Shown here piece after piece: positions 8,567 to 18,148 of a stretch of DNA of 64,000 nucleotides. A model generated the notes under the pieces. The model was not told the DNA's origin, did not search any database, and worked only from the letters and a program-made list of their open reading frames with translations. Origin of the DNA: an uncultured Alistipes sp. Lineage in GTDB: Bacteria; Bacteroidota; Bacteroidia; Bacteroidales; Rikenellaceae. The position numbers and the translations under genes are program-made. The DNA lies in assembly GCA_910583985.1 (NCBI GenBank), contig CAJTYA010000014.1:1-64000 (forward strand). The letters are read 5' to 3'. Every line of letters begins with the position of its first letter. The stretch's first letter is position 1.

Positions 8567-8806
8567 ACGGAAACGGAAGCAGAGCGTCCTTTCCCGCATT
8601 CGCACCGGTGCGACGACAAGCATTCGTATTTTCGGATCGCCGCTCGAACCTTCCCCACCGCCGGACGGATTCGGAATCCATACGGAGACTCCGGCACAAA
8701 CGGTAGCGGCCGGCAGACAACGGATGTCGGTACCCGATCGGCCCTGCATCGCATGTACGGACGGCTTGCGGCATCCGAACCATCCGAGGGCAAGACAGCA
8801 AAGGAC

Positions 8807-9598
8807 TCAATATTCGAAAAAAGGAAGCGTATCGACCGTAGGGATATTCAGCCCGGCGAGCGTGCGGACGGCACGGTCGTAATAAACACCACTTTCGAGT
8901 GCCGTATGGTCGTGGGCATCCATGCCGATGACGGCCGTACATCCCTCGTCGGCGGCGATCCGCCAGAAATCGGGATGGGGCACGCCCTGCCAGCAACGCT
9001 TCTCGTCGGCGGCGATCATCGACACGTTGTATTCCAGCGGAATGCGGAGCCGGGCCGCCGTGCGGCAGATCCGCCGGCTCGCCTTCTCGCAATGCCGGTC
9101 GAAAGGCGCATAGCTGCGCATGAACAGATCGGGATGGGCCAGACAGGCGAAAAGCCCCGTCTCCATGCCTTCGACCGCGCTCTCGGTGTAACGTTCCAGC
9201 ATTTCGGGCGTGCGGGTCTCGTGACCGAAATAGGGCGCATGCTCGTCGGAGGGGTAATAGTGGTTGCCGAAGAGGACGTAATCGAGCCGGCAGCGGCGGA
9301 TCGTCTCCCGCAGCCACGGCATATAGGCCTCGAAATACTCGCACTCCAACCCCACCCGCAGCCGGATCCGGTCGCCGTAACGCACGGCGAGCCGGCGCAC
9401 GGAGGCGACGTAGCCGTCCAGCTCGTCGGGCGTCATGCGGATGGAGGAGACGAAGCCCGACGGGTACGGCCAAGGCGTATGGTCCGAAAAGCCCAGTTCG
9501 CAGAAGCCGCCCCGCAGGGCGCTCAGCACGTATTCTTCGTCGGCCCCCACGGCATGGCCGCAACGGGCCGTATGGGTATGGAAATTCGTTTTGCGCAT
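8807..9598 (-). CDS. PHP-domain histidinol-phosphatase-like protein
   Basis: 263 residues. The PHP fold is shown by the N-terminal metal motif NFHTHTARCGHA, then FSDHTPW, a VGLECEYF segment, GNHYY, LAHPDLF, and a late MDAHDH motif: the full set of His/Asp/Glu ligands for the trinuclear metal site. This layout fits the HisJ-type histidinol-phosphatase (L-histidinol phosphate to L-histidinol), but no his genes are nearby, so another phosphoester substrate is possible. The ATG at 9598 is chosen because MRKTNFHTHT is a typical family start and the divergent promoter pair lies just beyond it. Confidence 0.8.
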   Translation of the reverse strand: MRKTNFHTHTARCGHAVGADEEYVLSALRGGFCELGFSDHTPWPYPSGFVSSIRMTPDELDGYVASVRRLAVRYGDRIRLRVGLECEYFEAYMPWLRETIRRCRLDYVLFGNHYYPSDEHAPYFGHETRTPEMLERYTESAVEGMETGLFACLAHPDLFMRSYAPFDRHCEKASRRICRTAARLRIPLEYNVSMIAADEKRCWQGVPHPDFWRIAADEGCTAVIGMDAHDHTALESGVYYDRAVRTLAGLNIPTVDTLPFFEY

Positions 9599-9648
9599 CG
9601 TTTCGCCGCGGACACCCGGTCTGCGGAAACGCACCGGAAATCCGGAGG

Positions 9649-9656
9649 CAAAATTA
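9649..9656 (-). promoter_or_regulatory. Promoter -7 box for the PHP gene
   Basis: TAATTTTG on the minus strand, an exact TAnnTTTG match. It is 7 bases from the opposing box at 9664-9671, so the two divergent genes share one promoter region. Confidence 0.6.
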
Positions 9657-9663
9657 ATTTCTT

Positions 9664-9671
9664 TATCTTTG
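9664..9671 (+). promoter_or_regulatory. Promoter -7 box for the HAD gene
   Basis: An exact TATCTTTG box 39 bases before the ATG at 9711, supporting that start over in-frame upstream ones. Confidence 0.7.
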
Positions 9672-9710
9672 CGACGCAACGGCTCCGGCCGATTCACCGA
9701 ATTTCGCACG

Positions 9711-10481
9711 ATGATAAAAGCCATTTTCTTCGACATAGACGGCACGCTGGTCAGTTTCCGGACCCACCGCGTTCCGCAGTCGGCCCTCGACGCACTGGAA
9801 GCCGTCCGCCGGCGGGGTATCCGCCTGTTCATCGCCACGGGGCGGCACTACAGCGACCTGAACAACATCGGATCGCTCACGTTCGACGCCTACGTGACGC
9901 TCAACGGACAATATTGCTACGACGACCGGGGCGTCATCTACAAGAACTGCATCCGCAAGAAGGACATCGCCGCCGTCGTGTCGCGTCTGGAAAGCGACCC
10001 GTTCGCCTGCATGTTCATCGAAGAACACCGCATGTACATGAACCGCATGGACGAGCGGGCGCGGGAGGCCCAGCGGCTCATCAACTTCCCCGATCCCGAC
10101 ATCCGTCCGGCCCGGACGGCGCTCGACGCCGACATCTACCAGTTGATGCCGTTCGTCGGGCAGGAACACGGCGAAGCGCTGATGCGGGAATTGCATCACA
10201 GCCGTTCGACGCGCTGGAATCCCATTTTCATGGACGTGGTGCCGGAGGGTGGCAGCAAACGGGTGGGCATCGAAGCTGTGCTGAGGGCCTACGGCCTCGA
10301 CCGCAACGAGACGATGGCCTTTGGCGACGGACAGAACGACATCGAAATGCTGCGCCACGCGGCCGTCGGCGTCGCGATGGGCAATGCCGCCGAGGAGGTC
10401 CGCCGGGCGGCCGATTACGTGACGGCCTCCGTCGACGACGACGGAGTCGCCCTCGCATTGCGGCATTTCGGACTGATCTGA
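9711..10481 (+). CDS. Cof-type HAD-IIB phosphatase
   Basis: 256 residues. HAD motif I is DIDGT (8-12) with nucleophile Asp8. Motif II lies in IATGRHYSDL, motif III is the Lys of GGSKRVGI, and motif IV is FGDGQNDIEM. The large alpha/beta cap between motifs II and III is the IIB type. Members dephosphorylate sugar phosphates, PLP, FMN or similar small molecules; the substrate cannot be told from sequence. The gene is divergent from the PHP phosphatase and 45 bases before map. Confidence 0.88.
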   Translation: MIKAIFFDIDGTLVSFRTHRVPQSALDALEAVRRRGIRLFIATGRHYSDLNNIGSLTFDAYVTLNGQYCYDDRGVIYKNCIRKKDIAAVVSRLESDPFACMFIEEHRMYMNRMDERAREAQRLINFPDPDIRPARTALDADIYQLMPFVGQEHGEALMRELHHSRSTRWNPIFMDVVPEGGSKRVGIEAVLRAYGLDRNETMAFGDGQNDIEMLRHAAVGVAMGNAAEEVRRAADYVTASVDDDGVALALRHFGLI

Positions 10482-10526
10482 ACCGACCCGGCCCACACGA
10501 CGGCCGGGGGAAAATATTCGCATCCG

Positions 10527-11369
10527 ATGAACGTATGGCACCCTCTTCCGGGACGACCGCTCTCCGAGCTCGACCGGAAAATTATGGAACTCGAACGCCG
10601 GGGCCGCAAGGTCCCGTCCCGCGCTCTGCTCAAAACGCCCGAACAGATCGAAGGCATCCGCCGCAGCGGAGCGGTCAACACGGGCGTGCTCGATCTGATC
10701 GAGCGGGAAATCCGGCCGGGCATGTCCACCGCCGAAATCGACCGCATGGCGTACGACTACACCGTAGCGCACGGAGCCGTCCCCGCTCCGCTGCATTACG
10801 AAGGGTTTCCCAAAAGCGTGTGCACCTCGATCGACGAGGTCGTCTGCCACGGCATTCCCGACGAAAGAGAGATTCTGCGCGAGGGCGACATCATCAACGT
10901 CGATGTCTCGACGATCCTCGACGGATACTATTCCGACGCCTCGCGCATGTTTCTCATCGGCGAGGTAACGCCCGAAAAGAGACGACTCGTCGAAGTCGCC
11001 CGGCAATGCCTCGAAATCGGCATCGAAGCCGCACGACCGTTCGGTTTTGTCGGCGACATCGGACACGCGATCCAGCGTCATGCCGAGAAGAACGGCTATT
11101 CGGTCGTCCGCGAACTTTGCGGACACGGCGTAGGGCTGGCCTTTCACGAAGAGCCCGACGTCGAACATTTCGGCCGACGCGGAACCGGCATGCTGCTCGT
11201 TCCCGGCATGGTGTTCACGATCGAACCGATGATCAACATGGGGCGCCGCGACATTTTCATCGACGAAGCGGACGGATGGATCGTCCTGACCGACGACGGA
11301 CTGCCCTCCGCCCAGTGGGAACACACCCTCGTCATGACCGAATCGGGACCGGAAATCCTGACCCGCTGA
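10527..11369 (+). CDS. map: Methionine aminopeptidase, type I
   Basis: 280 residues. Removes the initiator methionine from new proteins. All five metal ligands are visible: Asp in NVDVST, Asp in YYSDAS, His in CGHGVG, Glu in FTIEPM and Glu in QWEHT. There is no type II insertion. A roughly 30-residue N-terminal extension (MNVWHPLPGRPLSELDRKIM) precedes the usual start of the domain near KTPEQIEGIRRSG; it lacks zinc-finger cysteines. It follows the HAD gene by 45 bases and may be cotranscribed with it. Confidence 0.95.
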   Translation: MNVWHPLPGRPLSELDRKIMELERRGRKVPSRALLKTPEQIEGIRRSGAVNTGVLDLIEREIRPGMSTAEIDRMAYDYTVAHGAVPAPLHYEGFPKSVCTSIDEVVCHGIPDEREILREGDIINVDVSTILDGYYSDASRMFLIGEVTPEKRRLVEVARQCLEIGIEAARPFGFVGDIGHAIQRHAEKNGYSVVRELCGHGVGLAFHEEPDVEHFGRRGTGMLLVPGMVFTIEPMINMGRRDIFIDEADGWIVLTDDGLPSAQWEHTLVMTESGPEILTR

Positions 11370-11630
11370 GAGACCGGCATGCCCGGAGCCGTCCGCGGCA
11401 AAGAGCGGCGCACACGGCACCTCCGACCGGAGCCCCGACCCGCAAACCGTCGTCCTCCGCTCCCCCGCCGCTGCCGCACGGGCGGGCACGGACGCCGCGT
11501 CCGATTCCGCGGCAGGCGGACGGCCGAAGCCGGAAATCCGGAAATCGCGATCCGGCCGACGGAGTTTCGAGAAAAAGCCGTATATTTATCCGATTTTGGA
11601 ATCCGATTTTAACTCATTAAACCCATACCC

Positions 11631-14600
11631 GTGAATAAGGAAATCAAGAAAGTCATCGTGCTCGGTTCGGGCGCGCTCAAGATCGGGCAGGCGGGCGAGT
11701 TCGACTACTCCGGCTCGCAGGCGCTCAAGGCCCTCAAAGAAGAAGGCATCTCCACGGTGCTCATCAATCCGAATATCGCGACGATACAGACTTCCGAAGG
11801 GATCGCGGACCGGGTCTATTTCCTGCCCGTGACGCCCCGTTTCGTAGAGGAAATCATCAAGAAGGAGAGACCCGACGGCATCCTGCTCTCCTTCGGCGGG
11901 CAGACCGCGCTGAATTGCGGGACGGAGCTCTCGCAGAACGGCACGCTGCGGAAATACGGCGTCGAGGTGCTGGGCACGTCGGTCGACGCGATCATGACGA
12001 CCGAAGACCGCGACCTGTTCGTCAAGAAACTCGATGAAATCGGCGTCAAGACGCCGGTCAGCCAAGCCGTCGAAACGATGGAGGACGCTCTGGCGGCCGC
12101 CGAACGGATCGGGTTCCCGGTTATGGTCCGCTCCGCCTACGCGCTGGGCGGACTGGGCAGCGGCATCAGCCGGACGCCCGACGAATTCCGGACGCTGTGC
12201 GAAAGTTCGTTCGCCTATTCCAAGCAGATTCTGGTCGAAGAATCGCTCAAAGGCTGGAAAGAGATCGAGTTCGAAGTGATCCGCGACCGCAACGACCATT
12301 GCTTCACGGTAGCCAGCATGGAGAACTTCGACCCGCTGGGCATCCACACCGGCGAGAGCATCGTCGTGGCGCCGACCTGCTCGCTGGACGAAGGCGAGCT
12401 CACTATGTTGCAGGAACTCTCCAAGAAAATCATCCGCCACATCGGCATCGTGGGCGAGTGCAACATCCAATACGCGTTCAACTCCGAAACGGACGACTAC
12501 CGCGTCATCGAGGTGAACGCACGGTTGAGCCGTTCGTCGGCCCTCGCCTCCAAGGCGACGGGCTATCCGCTGGCTTTCGTCGCCGCGAAGCTGGCTTTGG
12601 GCTATACGCTCGACCGGATCGGAGAAATGGGTACGCCCAATTCGGCTTACGTCGCTCCTGAGCTCGACTACCTGATATGCAAGATCCCGCGCTGGGACCT
12701 CGGCAAATTCGTCGGCGTATCGCGCGAAATCGGATCGAGCATGAAATCGGTCGGCGAAATCATGTCCATCGGCAAGTCGTTCGAGGAGATCATCCAGAAA
12801 GGCCTGCGCATGATCGGACAGGGCATGCACGGATTCGTCGGCAACCCGGAACTCGAATTCGAAAATCTGGACGAGGAGCTGTCGCATCCGACGGACCTGC
12901 GCATCTTCGCCATCGCCAAGGCTTTCGAGCAGGGTTACTCGATCGACCGGCTCCACGAGCTGACCAAAATCGCCCCGTGGTTCCTCGACAAACTCAAAAA
13001 CATCTACGACTATTCGCTGGTTCTTGCCGAATACGACAAGATCGAGGACCTGCCCGCCGACGTGCTGCTGGAGGCCAAGCGGCTCGGATTTTCCGACTTC
13101 CAGATCGCCCGCTTCGTCGAAAATCCGGAAGGGAACCTCGAACGGGAATCGCTCCGGGTGCGCACCGCCCGTAAGAAGGCCGGCGTGCTTCCCTCGGTCA
13201 AACGCATCAACACGGTGGCTTCCGACAATCCGGACCTGACCAACTACCTCTACATGACCTACGACGGAACGGACCACGACATTCCCTATTTCAAGAACGA
13301 CAAGTCGGTGGTCGTGCTCGGATCGGGGGCCTACCGCATCGGAAGTTCCGTCGAGTTCGACTGGTGTTCGGTCAATGCCGTGCAGACGGCCCGCAAGCTC
13401 GGCTACAAATCGATCATGATCAACTACAACCCCGAAACGGTATCGACCGACTACGACATGTGCGACAGGCTCTATTTCGACGAGCTGTCGTTCGAACGCG
13501 TGCTCGACGTGCTGGACCTCGAAGTGCCCAAAGGCGTCATCGTGTCGGTGGGCGGACAGATTCCGAACAATCTGGCCATCCGGCTTTACCGGCAGGACAT
13601 CCCGGTGCTGGGCACCTCGCCGCTGTCGATCGACCGGGCCGAGAACCGGCACAAGTTTTCGAGCATGCTCGACCAGTTGGGCATCGACCAGCCGGCATGG
13701 AAAGAGCTTTCGCACATGGATGAAGTGTACGAATTCGTCGAGAAGGTCGGCTACCCGGTGCTGGTCCGTCCCTCCTACGTGCTTTCGGGCGCCGCGATGA
13801 ACGTATGCCACGATGCCGAGGAGCTGGACACGTTCCTGAAACTGGCTGCGAAAGTGTCGAAGGAATATCCCGTCGTCGTGTCGCAATTCCTGCAGAACGC
13901 CAAGGAAATCGAATTCGACGCCGTGGCCCACGACGGCGAAGTGATCGAATACGCCATCTCGGAACACGTCGAATTCGCCGGCGTGCATTCGGGCGACGCC
14001 ACGCTGGTGTTCCCGCCCCAGAAAATCTATTTCGAAACGGCCCGGCGCATCAAGAAGATCAGCCGCAAAATCGCCCGCGAGCTGAACATCAGCGGACCGT
14101 TCAACATTCAGTTTTTGGCCAAGAACAACGAGGTGAAAGTCATCGAGTGCAACCTGCGTGCCTCGCGCAGTTTCCCGTTCGTGTCGAAAGTGCTCAAACG
14201 GAACTTCATCGAAACGGCCACGCGCATCATGCTCGGCGCACCGTACCAGAAACCGGGCAACAACGAGTTCGACATCGACTGGATCGGCGTGAAATCGTCC
14301 CAGTTCTCGTTCTCGCGGCTGCACAACGCCGACCCGGTGCTGAGCGTCGACATGTCTTCGACCGGAGAGGTGGGCTGCATCGGCGACGACTTCGACGAAG
14401 CGCTGCTCACGTCGATGATTTCGGTGGGCTATCGCATTCCCCGCAAAAACGTCATGGTCTCGTCCGGCGACAGCAAGTCGAAGGTGGACCTGCTGGACGC
14501 CTGCCGCATGCTCAGGGAGCACGGCTACGAAATCTATGCGACGGCCGGAACCGAACGTTTTCTCGCCGACCACGGCATCGAAGCCAAAACGGTGGGCTGG

Positions 14601-14849
14601 CCCGACGAAGGCAGCGACTACAACGTGATGGACATGATCGCCGGACACAAGTTCGATCTGGTCGTCAACATCCCGAAGAACCACACGCGCCGCGAACTGA
14701 CCAACGGCTACCGCATCCGTCGGGGAGCCATCGACCACAACATTCCGCTCATCACGAACGCCCGTCTGGCGAGCGCGTTCATCCACGCGTTCTGCCAGAT
14801 CAGAGAAGAGGACATTCCGATCAAGAGCTGGCAGGAATACAAGCTGTAG
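11631..14849 (+). CDS. carB: Carbamoyl-phosphate synthase large subunit
   Basis: 1072 residues, the usual length. Makes carbamoyl phosphate from bicarbonate, ammonia (channelled from CarA) and two ATP, for pyrimidines and arginine. Two homologous ATP-grasp halves are seen: the first begins KKVIVLGSGALKIGQAGEFD, the second KSVVVLGSGAYRIGSSVEFD near residue 560. A C-terminal MGS-like allosteric domain starts near 945 (VSSGDSKSKVDLLDACRML). The start is GTG at 11631 (protein start MNKEIKKVIVLGS); no ATG fits better. carA is not adjacent, so the subunits are encoded apart. A strong terminator follows. Confidence 0.97.
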   Translation: MNKEIKKVIVLGSGALKIGQAGEFDYSGSQALKALKEEGISTVLINPNIATIQTSEGIADRVYFLPVTPRFVEEIIKKERPDGILLSFGGQTALNCGTELSQNGTLRKYGVEVLGTSVDAIMTTEDRDLFVKKLDEIGVKTPVSQAVETMEDALAAAERIGFPVMVRSAYALGGLGSGISRTPDEFRTLCESSFAYSKQILVEESLKGWKEIEFEVIRDRNDHCFTVASMENFDPLGIHTGESIVVAPTCSLDEGELTMLQELSKKIIRHIGIVGECNIQYAFNSETDDYRVIEVNARLSRSSALASKATGYPLAFVAAKLALGYTLDRIGEMGTPNSAYVAPELDYLICKIPRWDLGKFVGVSREIGSSMKSVGEIMSIGKSFEEIIQKGLRMIGQGMHGFVGNPELEFENLDEELSHPTDLRIFAIAKAFEQGYSIDRLHELTKIAPWFLDKLKNIYDYSLVLAEYDKIEDLPADVLLEAKRLGFSDFQIARFVENPEGNLERESLRVRTARKKAGVLPSVKRINTVASDNPDLTNYLYMTYDGTDHDIPYFKNDKSVVVLGSGAYRIGSSVEFDWCSVNAVQTARKLGYKSIMINYNPETVSTDYDMCDRLYFDELSFERVLDVLDLEVPKGVIVSVGGQIPNNLAIRLYRQDIPVLGTSPLSIDRAENRHKFSSMLDQLGIDQPAWKELSHMDEVYEFVEKVGYPVLVRPSYVLSGAAMNVCHDAEELDTFLKLAAKVSKEYPVVVSQFLQNAKEIEFDAVAHDGEVIEYAISEHVEFAGVHSGDATLVFPPQKIYFETARRIKKISRKIARELNISGPFNIQFLAKNNEVKVIECNLRASRSFPFVSKVLKRNFIETATRIMLGAPYQKPGNNEFDIDWIGVKSSQFSFSRLHNADPVLSVDMSSTGEVGCIGDDFDEALLTSMISVGYRIPRKNVMVSSGDSKSKVDLLDACRMLREHGYEIYATAGTERFLADHGIEAKTVGWPDEGSDYNVMDMIAGHKFDLVVNIPKNHTRRELTNGYRIRRGAIDHNIPLITNARLASAFIHAFCQIREEDIPIKSWQEYKL

Positions 14850-14900
14850 ACCGCCACACCGTCCGCACCGAAAAACGGACCGGCGCATAAGACAAGACGG

Positions 14901-14944
14901 ATTCACCCCTGTGGCGACGATTGGCCACAGGGGTGAATTTTATT
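14901..14944 (+). terminator. Intrinsic terminator of carB
   Basis: A perfect 15-bp stem (14901-14915 with 14924-14938, core CACCCCTGTGGC) and an 8-base loop, followed by TTTATTTT. Confidence 0.9.
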
Positions 14945-15835
14945 TTCGGCACGGCACACGACCGCTTCTTCGGCAATCTTCCTCTCATACATCCGGCCGG
15001 AAGCCCCCGTCACGCGACGCCACAGCTCCCCGCCCCCAAAAGCGGAACGGGATGGCCGAAGCGGCCGAGCTGCCATCGCCGAAGAGAGTCGGCAGCGGCG
15101 CATCACAGCGGCAACGAGGCAAGCGCCTGTTCCGGTCCGTCTCCAACATTCTCGGAGCACACGGATACCGTCGGAACTTCGGCAATCGACGGCCATGTCG
15201 TCCGGAGTCGTCATGCGGTAACAGAGCCCGATTGCCGGCCACCGGCGGGGCATATCCATGAAACCGCCGCGCAACTTTTCGCGACAGGTCGTATCCGATG
15301 CGATCCCGCATGTGCGGCACGGTCCGAGGGAACGCGCCGTGCATACACAGGGACGAATTTACCGAAAAGCGTCCGAAAGCACGGGGCTGTCTCCCGATTC
15401 ACACAATACATCAGACAGGTGCCGTGCGGATAATCAATTTCGAATTCCGGCAACGGACAGACGGAAGCGCTCTCCTTGAAAAAGGCTTTCTCCCTGTCTC
15501 GGCACGATCGGACCTTTTGCCGGAATCCGGCCGGCGATTTCGATCCGACGAGGTCCGGCTGCGACCGCAGGACAGTGACACGGTGCCGGGCAACGTTTTT
15601 TTCATATCAAGAAGAGGCGGTACGCATCCGACACCGACGATACGCCCCGCCCGACAGGTTAAGTCCGACTCCGTCGCCGCCGGACACGGAACGATATGCC
15701 GTCGCGTCGTCTTCGTAAATATACGAAAACCGGCTGCGCCGAAACGCACGAACGATTGAAAACCGGCCGCTCCGAGCCGGCGACACGCATGCGGACGGCT
15801 GCCCCGGTCCCGTCACAAGACCGGACGGAAGCGGT
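14945..15835. other. Long GC-rich gap at a convergent junction, no gene
   Basis: Several open frames exist on both strands, but all have arginine/serine/proline-rich shadow composition and none shows a recognisable domain. No RNA gene or repeat of the 0.3-1.4 kb family was seen. It separates carB (plus) from the DUF4293 gene (minus), each of which has its own terminator. Confidence 0.5.
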
Positions 15836-15871
15836 AAAAAAGGAGGGGAGCCGCGAAAACGGCTCCCCTCC
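15836..15871 (-). terminator. Intrinsic terminator of the DUF4293 operon
   Basis: A 12-bp perfect stem (15842-15853 with 15860-15871, GGAGGGGAGCCG) with a 6-base loop, followed on the minus strand by six T (15836-15841). Confidence 0.9.
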
Positions 15872-15894
15872 CTGCGACGGCTTTCGCCGTATTC

Positions 15895-16362
15895 CTATCG
15901 AATCCGGTCGAGCGACCGCACGAGTTTTTCGTCCCGGACGATGCCCCTCAGCGCCAGCAGCACGGCGACGATGGCCACGACCGGCAGAAACGCCGCAGGC
16001 GACAGCCTGTCGATCGACACCGCGTCGGGCAGCGAACAGAGGTAGCCGGCCGAGAGACCACAGGCGACGGTCAGCAGGACGAGCTGCAGCACGCACAGTC
16101 TCCGCTGGGCGTTTCGGTTACGGTACAGAAAGATCGTTACGAGCGATGCGAGACACGAGTGACCCAGCAACAGTGCAGCCGCAAGATTCACCCAATTTCC
16201 GCTGTACGACACGGCGGCCGAAGGGTCGTCGAATCCCCACAGGGTCGCCTTGCCCGGCAGAGCCTCCGGACCGCACGACAGGACAGCCAGCGGCAAAAAC
16301 AACGGCAGGACCGCGCAGACGGCCGCCAGAAACAAGTAGAGGGTTTGAATGCGTTGTATCAT
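15895..16362 (-). CDS. DUF4293 family membrane protein
   Basis: 155 residues beginning MIQRIQTLYLFLAAVCAVLP, the family's conserved opening. Four membrane helices are visible at about 7-28, 56-78, 88-108 and 122-142, with a short positively charged tail. DUF4293 is confined to Bacteroidota and its function is unknown. The ATG at 16362 is chosen because the family begins exactly there; longer in-frame starts give arginine-rich non-homologous sequence. It is last in the run tsaC, DUF4199, GT2, DUF4293, though a 202-base gap precedes it. Confidence 0.85.
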   Translation of the reverse strand: MIQRIQTLYLFLAAVCAVLPLFLPLAVLSCGPEALPGKATLWGFDDPSAAVSYSGNWVNLAAALLLGHSCLASLVTIFLYRNRNAQRRLCVLQLVLLTVACGLSAGYLCSLPDAVSIDRLSPAAFLPVVAIVAVLLALRGIVRDEKLVRSLDRIR

Positions 16363-16564
16363 CTTTTCGTCGGTTTTACGATTCCATGTTCTTCTTCTCC
16401 GGGATCGCCGGAAAGTTCCGTCCCGGAGCGCACCGGAACGGCGAAAATCGCGCTGCGGACGACAAGGTCCGCAGGGCCGCCCCGCCACGTCCCGGTCTGT
16501 CCTCAGCCGCATGCCGGAAAGCACGTTCCGGACCGCGAAACGCCCGCCGGACGCGGCCTGCCCG

Positions 16565-17527
16565 TTACAGCCTTTCGTCGATCAGGTAACGGTTCCTGTC
16601 GCCGGAATTGCGCCCGATGAGTTCGCCCAAGAATCCGGCCAGAAACAACTGCACGCCGATGACGACGGCCGCCATGGCGATATAGAACAGCGGTTGGTCG
16701 GTCACGCCGCGCAACGGCAGCGCATGGGTCTGCTTGTAGAGCTTCTCGGCGATGAGGTAGATCGCCGTACCGCCCCCTACCAGAAACATCAACGTTCCCA
16801 GTCCGCCGAAAAAGTACATCGGGCTTTTGCCGAAACGGGACATGAACATCACGGTGATGAGGTCCAGATAGCCCTTTATCATGCGTTCCCAGCCGAATTT
16901 CGACACGCCGTATTTACGCGCTCTGTGGTGGACGACTTTCTCGCCGATCTTGCGGAACCCGGCCCATTTGGCCAGAATGGGGATGTAGCGGTGCATTTCG
17001 CCGTACACCTCGACGCTTTTGACCACTTTAAGCCGGTAGGCTTTCAGCCCGCAGTTGAAATCGTGAAGCCGGATACCCGAAGCCAACCGGGCCGTGGCGT
17101 TGAAAAAGCGGCTCGGCAGCGTCTTGCCGAGCGGGTCGTGGCGTTTCTTTTTCCAACCGCTCACCAGATCGTACCCCTCTTCGGTAATCATCCGATAGAG
17201 TTCGGGAATCTCATCGGGCGAGTCCTGCAGGTCGGCGTCCATCGTGACGACCACTTCGCCGCGAGCCGCCTCGAAACCGCAGTAAAGCGCGGCCGACTTG
17301 CCGTAGTTGCGGCGAAAACGGATGCCCCGGATGCAGGGATTCTCCTTTTGCAGGTCGCAGACCCTCTGCCACGAGGCGTCGCGGCTGCCGTCGTCCACGA
17401 AAATCACTTCGTAGGTGAAACGGTGAGCCTCCATGACCCGCCCGATCCAAGCCGTTAGTTCGGGCAGCGACTCCTCCTCGTTGTACAGCGGAACGACAAC
17501 GGATATGTTCGGTGTGTTTTCTGACAT
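16565..17527 (-). CDS. Family 2 glycosyltransferase, DPM1/CsbB type
   Basis: 320 residues. A GT-A domain covers about 8-235: VVVPLYNEEESLPEL at the nucleotide-sugar site, VDDGS, and MDADLQD with the DxD metal motif. Two C-terminal membrane helices follow (about 238-262 and 275-302). This is the architecture of enzymes that load a sugar from UDP- or GDP-sugar onto polyprenyl phosphate for use on the far side of the inner membrane. Donor and final acceptor are unknown. It starts 10 bases after the DUF4199 gene ends, so they form an operon, a pairing common in Bacteroidota. Confidence 0.88.
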   Translation of the reverse strand: MSENTPNISVVVPLYNEEESLPELTAWIGRVMEAHRFTYEVIFVDDGSRDASWQRVCDLQKENPCIRGIRFRRNYGKSAALYCGFEAARGEVVVTMDADLQDSPDEIPELYRMITEEGYDLVSGWKKKRHDPLGKTLPSRFFNATARLASGIRLHDFNCGLKAYRLKVVKSVEVYGEMHRYIPILAKWAGFRKIGEKVVHHRARKYGVSKFGWERMIKGYLDLITVMFMSRFGKSPMYFFGGLGTLMFLVGGGTAIYLIAEKLYKQTHALPLRGVTDQPLFYIAMAAVVIGVQLFLAGFLGELIGRNSGDRNRYLIDERL

Positions 17528-17537
17528 CGTTTCGGTT

Positions 17538-18104
17538 TTACAACGATCCGGACCGACCGTCCCGGTTCTCTTCGGCGAAGGGATCGGCGGGACGTTTGGC
17601 GAAGAACGACACGACGAGCCCGATGAGCCCGCCGTAGAGCACCATGCCGAAAACGCCGCCGAGCACGACGACGATCGGATTCTTCATCATGCTCATCGTC
17701 AACTTGCCGGCCGCTTCCACCTCGCGTTCGCTCATGCCGTTTTCGGCCAGCGTGGCTACCGTCAGGTCCATCTGGTCCCGAAAACCCTGCGGGTCGAGCC
17801 AGTTGACGAGAACGAACTGCCCCACTCCGGCCAATACGCCCGCGAAAAGCGACATGCGCAGCGTGAACAGGAAGCACTGTCCGAAAGAGAACCCCGCGCT
17901 CCCGCTCAGTGCGGCTACCCGCCGGCTGTAAAAATAGAGGAAGCCCGCGATGGAGAAGAAGCAGAGAGCGTTGCAGAGCGTCGCCACGCCCGAAAGCGAC
18001 TTTCCGAAGTGGGCGGCCATGGAGAGCGCCGCATAGACCAGCCCTAAATAAAGACCGCCCGTAGCCGCCTCCCGCCAGATCGTTTTGTTCATATTCTGTT
18101 CCAT
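17538..18104 (-). CDS. DUF4199 family membrane protein
   Basis: 188 residues with membrane helices at about 12-30, 38-58, 74-98 and 145-168. A charged region with many Met and Glu residues (LAENGMSEREVEAAGKLTMSMM) lies between the last two, as in the DUF4199 family. Function is unknown. It is immediately upstream of the GT2 gene, which suggests a shared envelope-related role. The start could also be the internal ATG four codons later. Confidence 0.8.
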   Translation of the reverse strand: MEQNMNKTIWREAATGGLYLGLVYAALSMAAHFGKSLSGVATLCNALCFFSIAGFLYFYSRRVAALSGSAGFSFGQCFLFTLRMSLFAGVLAGVGQFVLVNWLDPQGFRDQMDLTVATLAENGMSEREVEAAGKLTMSMMKNPIVVVLGGVFGMVLYGGLIGLVVSFFAKRPADPFAEENRDGRSGSL

Positions 18105-18148
18105 ATCGTAAGTTTTTCCTTATCTATTTTTCCCGGGACGGCGAACGC

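Noticed and set aside
11586..14906. A very long open frame (about 1100 codons) on the minus strand
   Set aside because: Exactly antisense to carB. It is His/Arg/Asp/Val-rich with no domain. High GC at third positions removes stops from the opposite strand.
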